DNA of 64,000 nucleotides, from NCBI RefSeq assembly GCF_000227135.1, contig NC_018262.1, positions 1,573,841 to 1,637,840 of the forward strand. Direction: 5' to 3'. Made by a program: the position numbers and the translations under genes. Positions within the stretch are counted from its first letter, which is position 1. Each line of letters opens with the position of its first letter. Shown here one piece after another: positions 63,655 through 64,000 of the stretch. Origin of the DNA: Leishmania donovani (lineage: Eukaryota > Euglenozoa > Kinetoplastea > Trypanosomatida > Trypanosomatidae). The notes under the pieces were generated by a model. That model searched no databases and was not told the DNA's origin. It was given only the letters and a program-made list of their open reading frames with translations.

Positions 63655-64000
63655 ATGAGTTTGTTCACGCAACGTGGACGCGTCGAGGTCTCCTCGGGCG
63701 ACAGCGAGCCGGACTCGATTGCCTCCACCGTCGTTGACTCTGCCGATGAGCTCATCGAAGGGCTCGCTCGAATGGCCTTGGCCGGGCACTACAGCGGCGG
63801 ACCAAGAGCGTACGAAACTAACCAGCTCCTCCAGGGTCGGGGAATGTCCCGTCGCCCACGCGAGGTAGCGGAGACAGGACTCAGCATGGGTTCATCGAGA
63901 CAGGTGATGCCCACGCCTTGCGCGATCACTACTCCTCCAGCCTATCAAGCATGCGCGCGGTCGAACAGAAAAGGTGGCGCTTTCGTTTCTCCATGCACTG
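63655..64000 (+). CDS. Unidentified protein, N-terminal part (runs off the window)
   Basis: An ATG at 63655 (MSLFTQRGRVEVSSGDSEPD) opens a frame of 115 codons without a stop to the window end. Composition is typical of Leishmania coding sequence, with Ser/Gly/Ala/Arg-rich and probably disordered protein and no recognisable domain in the visible part. It follows a plausible AG acceptor (about 63599-63602) and keeps the strand of its neighbours. Function unknown. Confidence 0.6.
   Translation, partial: MSLFTQRGRVEVSSGDSEPDSIASTVVDSADELIEGLARMALAGHYSGGPRAYETNQLLQGRGMSRRPREVAETGLSMGSSRQVMPTPCAITTPPAYQACARSNRKGGAFVSPCT

Noticed and set aside
1..64000. CRISPR array, operon-type promoters, rRNA genes
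   Set aside because: The genome is eukaryotic. No regularly spaced repeats, ribosomal RNA signatures or recognisable RNA polymerase III promoter boxes were seen.

Overview
The window is nuclear DNA of a kinetoplastid protozoan, almost certainly Leishmania. All recognisable genes lie on one strand with no introns. They are separated by long untranslated spacers rich in polypyrimidine tracts ending in AG (spliced-leader acceptor sites), (CA)n/(GT)n runs and degenerate non-LTR retroposons of the ingi/DIRE/SIDER type. The gene set is kinetoplastid-specific: a Leish4E-IP1 translation regulator, a KKT3-type kinetochore kinase and paired PKA catalytic subunits. From memory this combination matches the block around the PKA genes on Leishmania chromosome 35 (34 in some species). 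The exact species cannot be told from the sequence alone.

Layout, all on the + strand. 1453-3058: PKA catalytic subunit, split by a false assembly gap. 5509-6060: SIDER-like retroposon in its 3' UTR. 7511-9667: SIZ1/PIAS-type SUMO E3 ligase. 9668-17084: 7.4 kb pyrimidine-rich non-coding tract. 17085-19460: Leish4E-IP1. 19461-27501: 8 kb spacer with a DIRE remnant. 27502-28584: mitochondrial carrier. 30753-35030: giant TPR/coiled-coil/protein kinase/HECT protein. 36716-37796: second PKA catalytic subunit with a sequence gap. 38465-39826: second DIRE remnant with a gap. 43525-44709: membrane-anchored alpha/beta hydrolase (BEM46/ABHD13-like). 46979-49072: Spb4/DDX55-type DEAD-box helicase. 50277-51437: J-domain protein. 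52547-53003: small conserved-looking gene with an apparent one-base frameshift. 54434-58291: KKT3. 59274-60113: RIIa plus EF-hand protein resembling a radial-spoke subunit. 61369-62385: acidic-tailed TPR protein resembling the Rpl4 chaperone Acl4. 63655-64000: start of an unidentified gene that runs off the window.

The genes do not form a pathway operon. As usual in trypanosomatids they share a polycistronic transcription unit and are presumably controlled after transcription, through long UTRs and retroposon-derived elements. There are loose themes: signalling (two PKA catalytic subunits, a kinase-HECT protein, KKT3, an RIIa docking protein), translation and ribosome biogenesis (4E-IP1, Spb4, Acl4-like) and SUMO/ubiquitin conjugation (SIZ1-like, HECT).

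The most notable item is the single-ORF fusion of TPRs, a protein kinase and a complete HECT ubiquitin-ligase domain with its catalytic Cys. Other points worth checking are the near-identical PKA pair about 34 kb apart, the over 99% identical DIRE tails 15.7 kb apart, a 56-bp perfect palindrome, a cluster of perfect inverted repeats downstream of the J-protein gene, and several assembly artefacts (unmerged contig overlaps and a mis-sized gap). These artefacts will corrupt automated gene models of both PKA genes.
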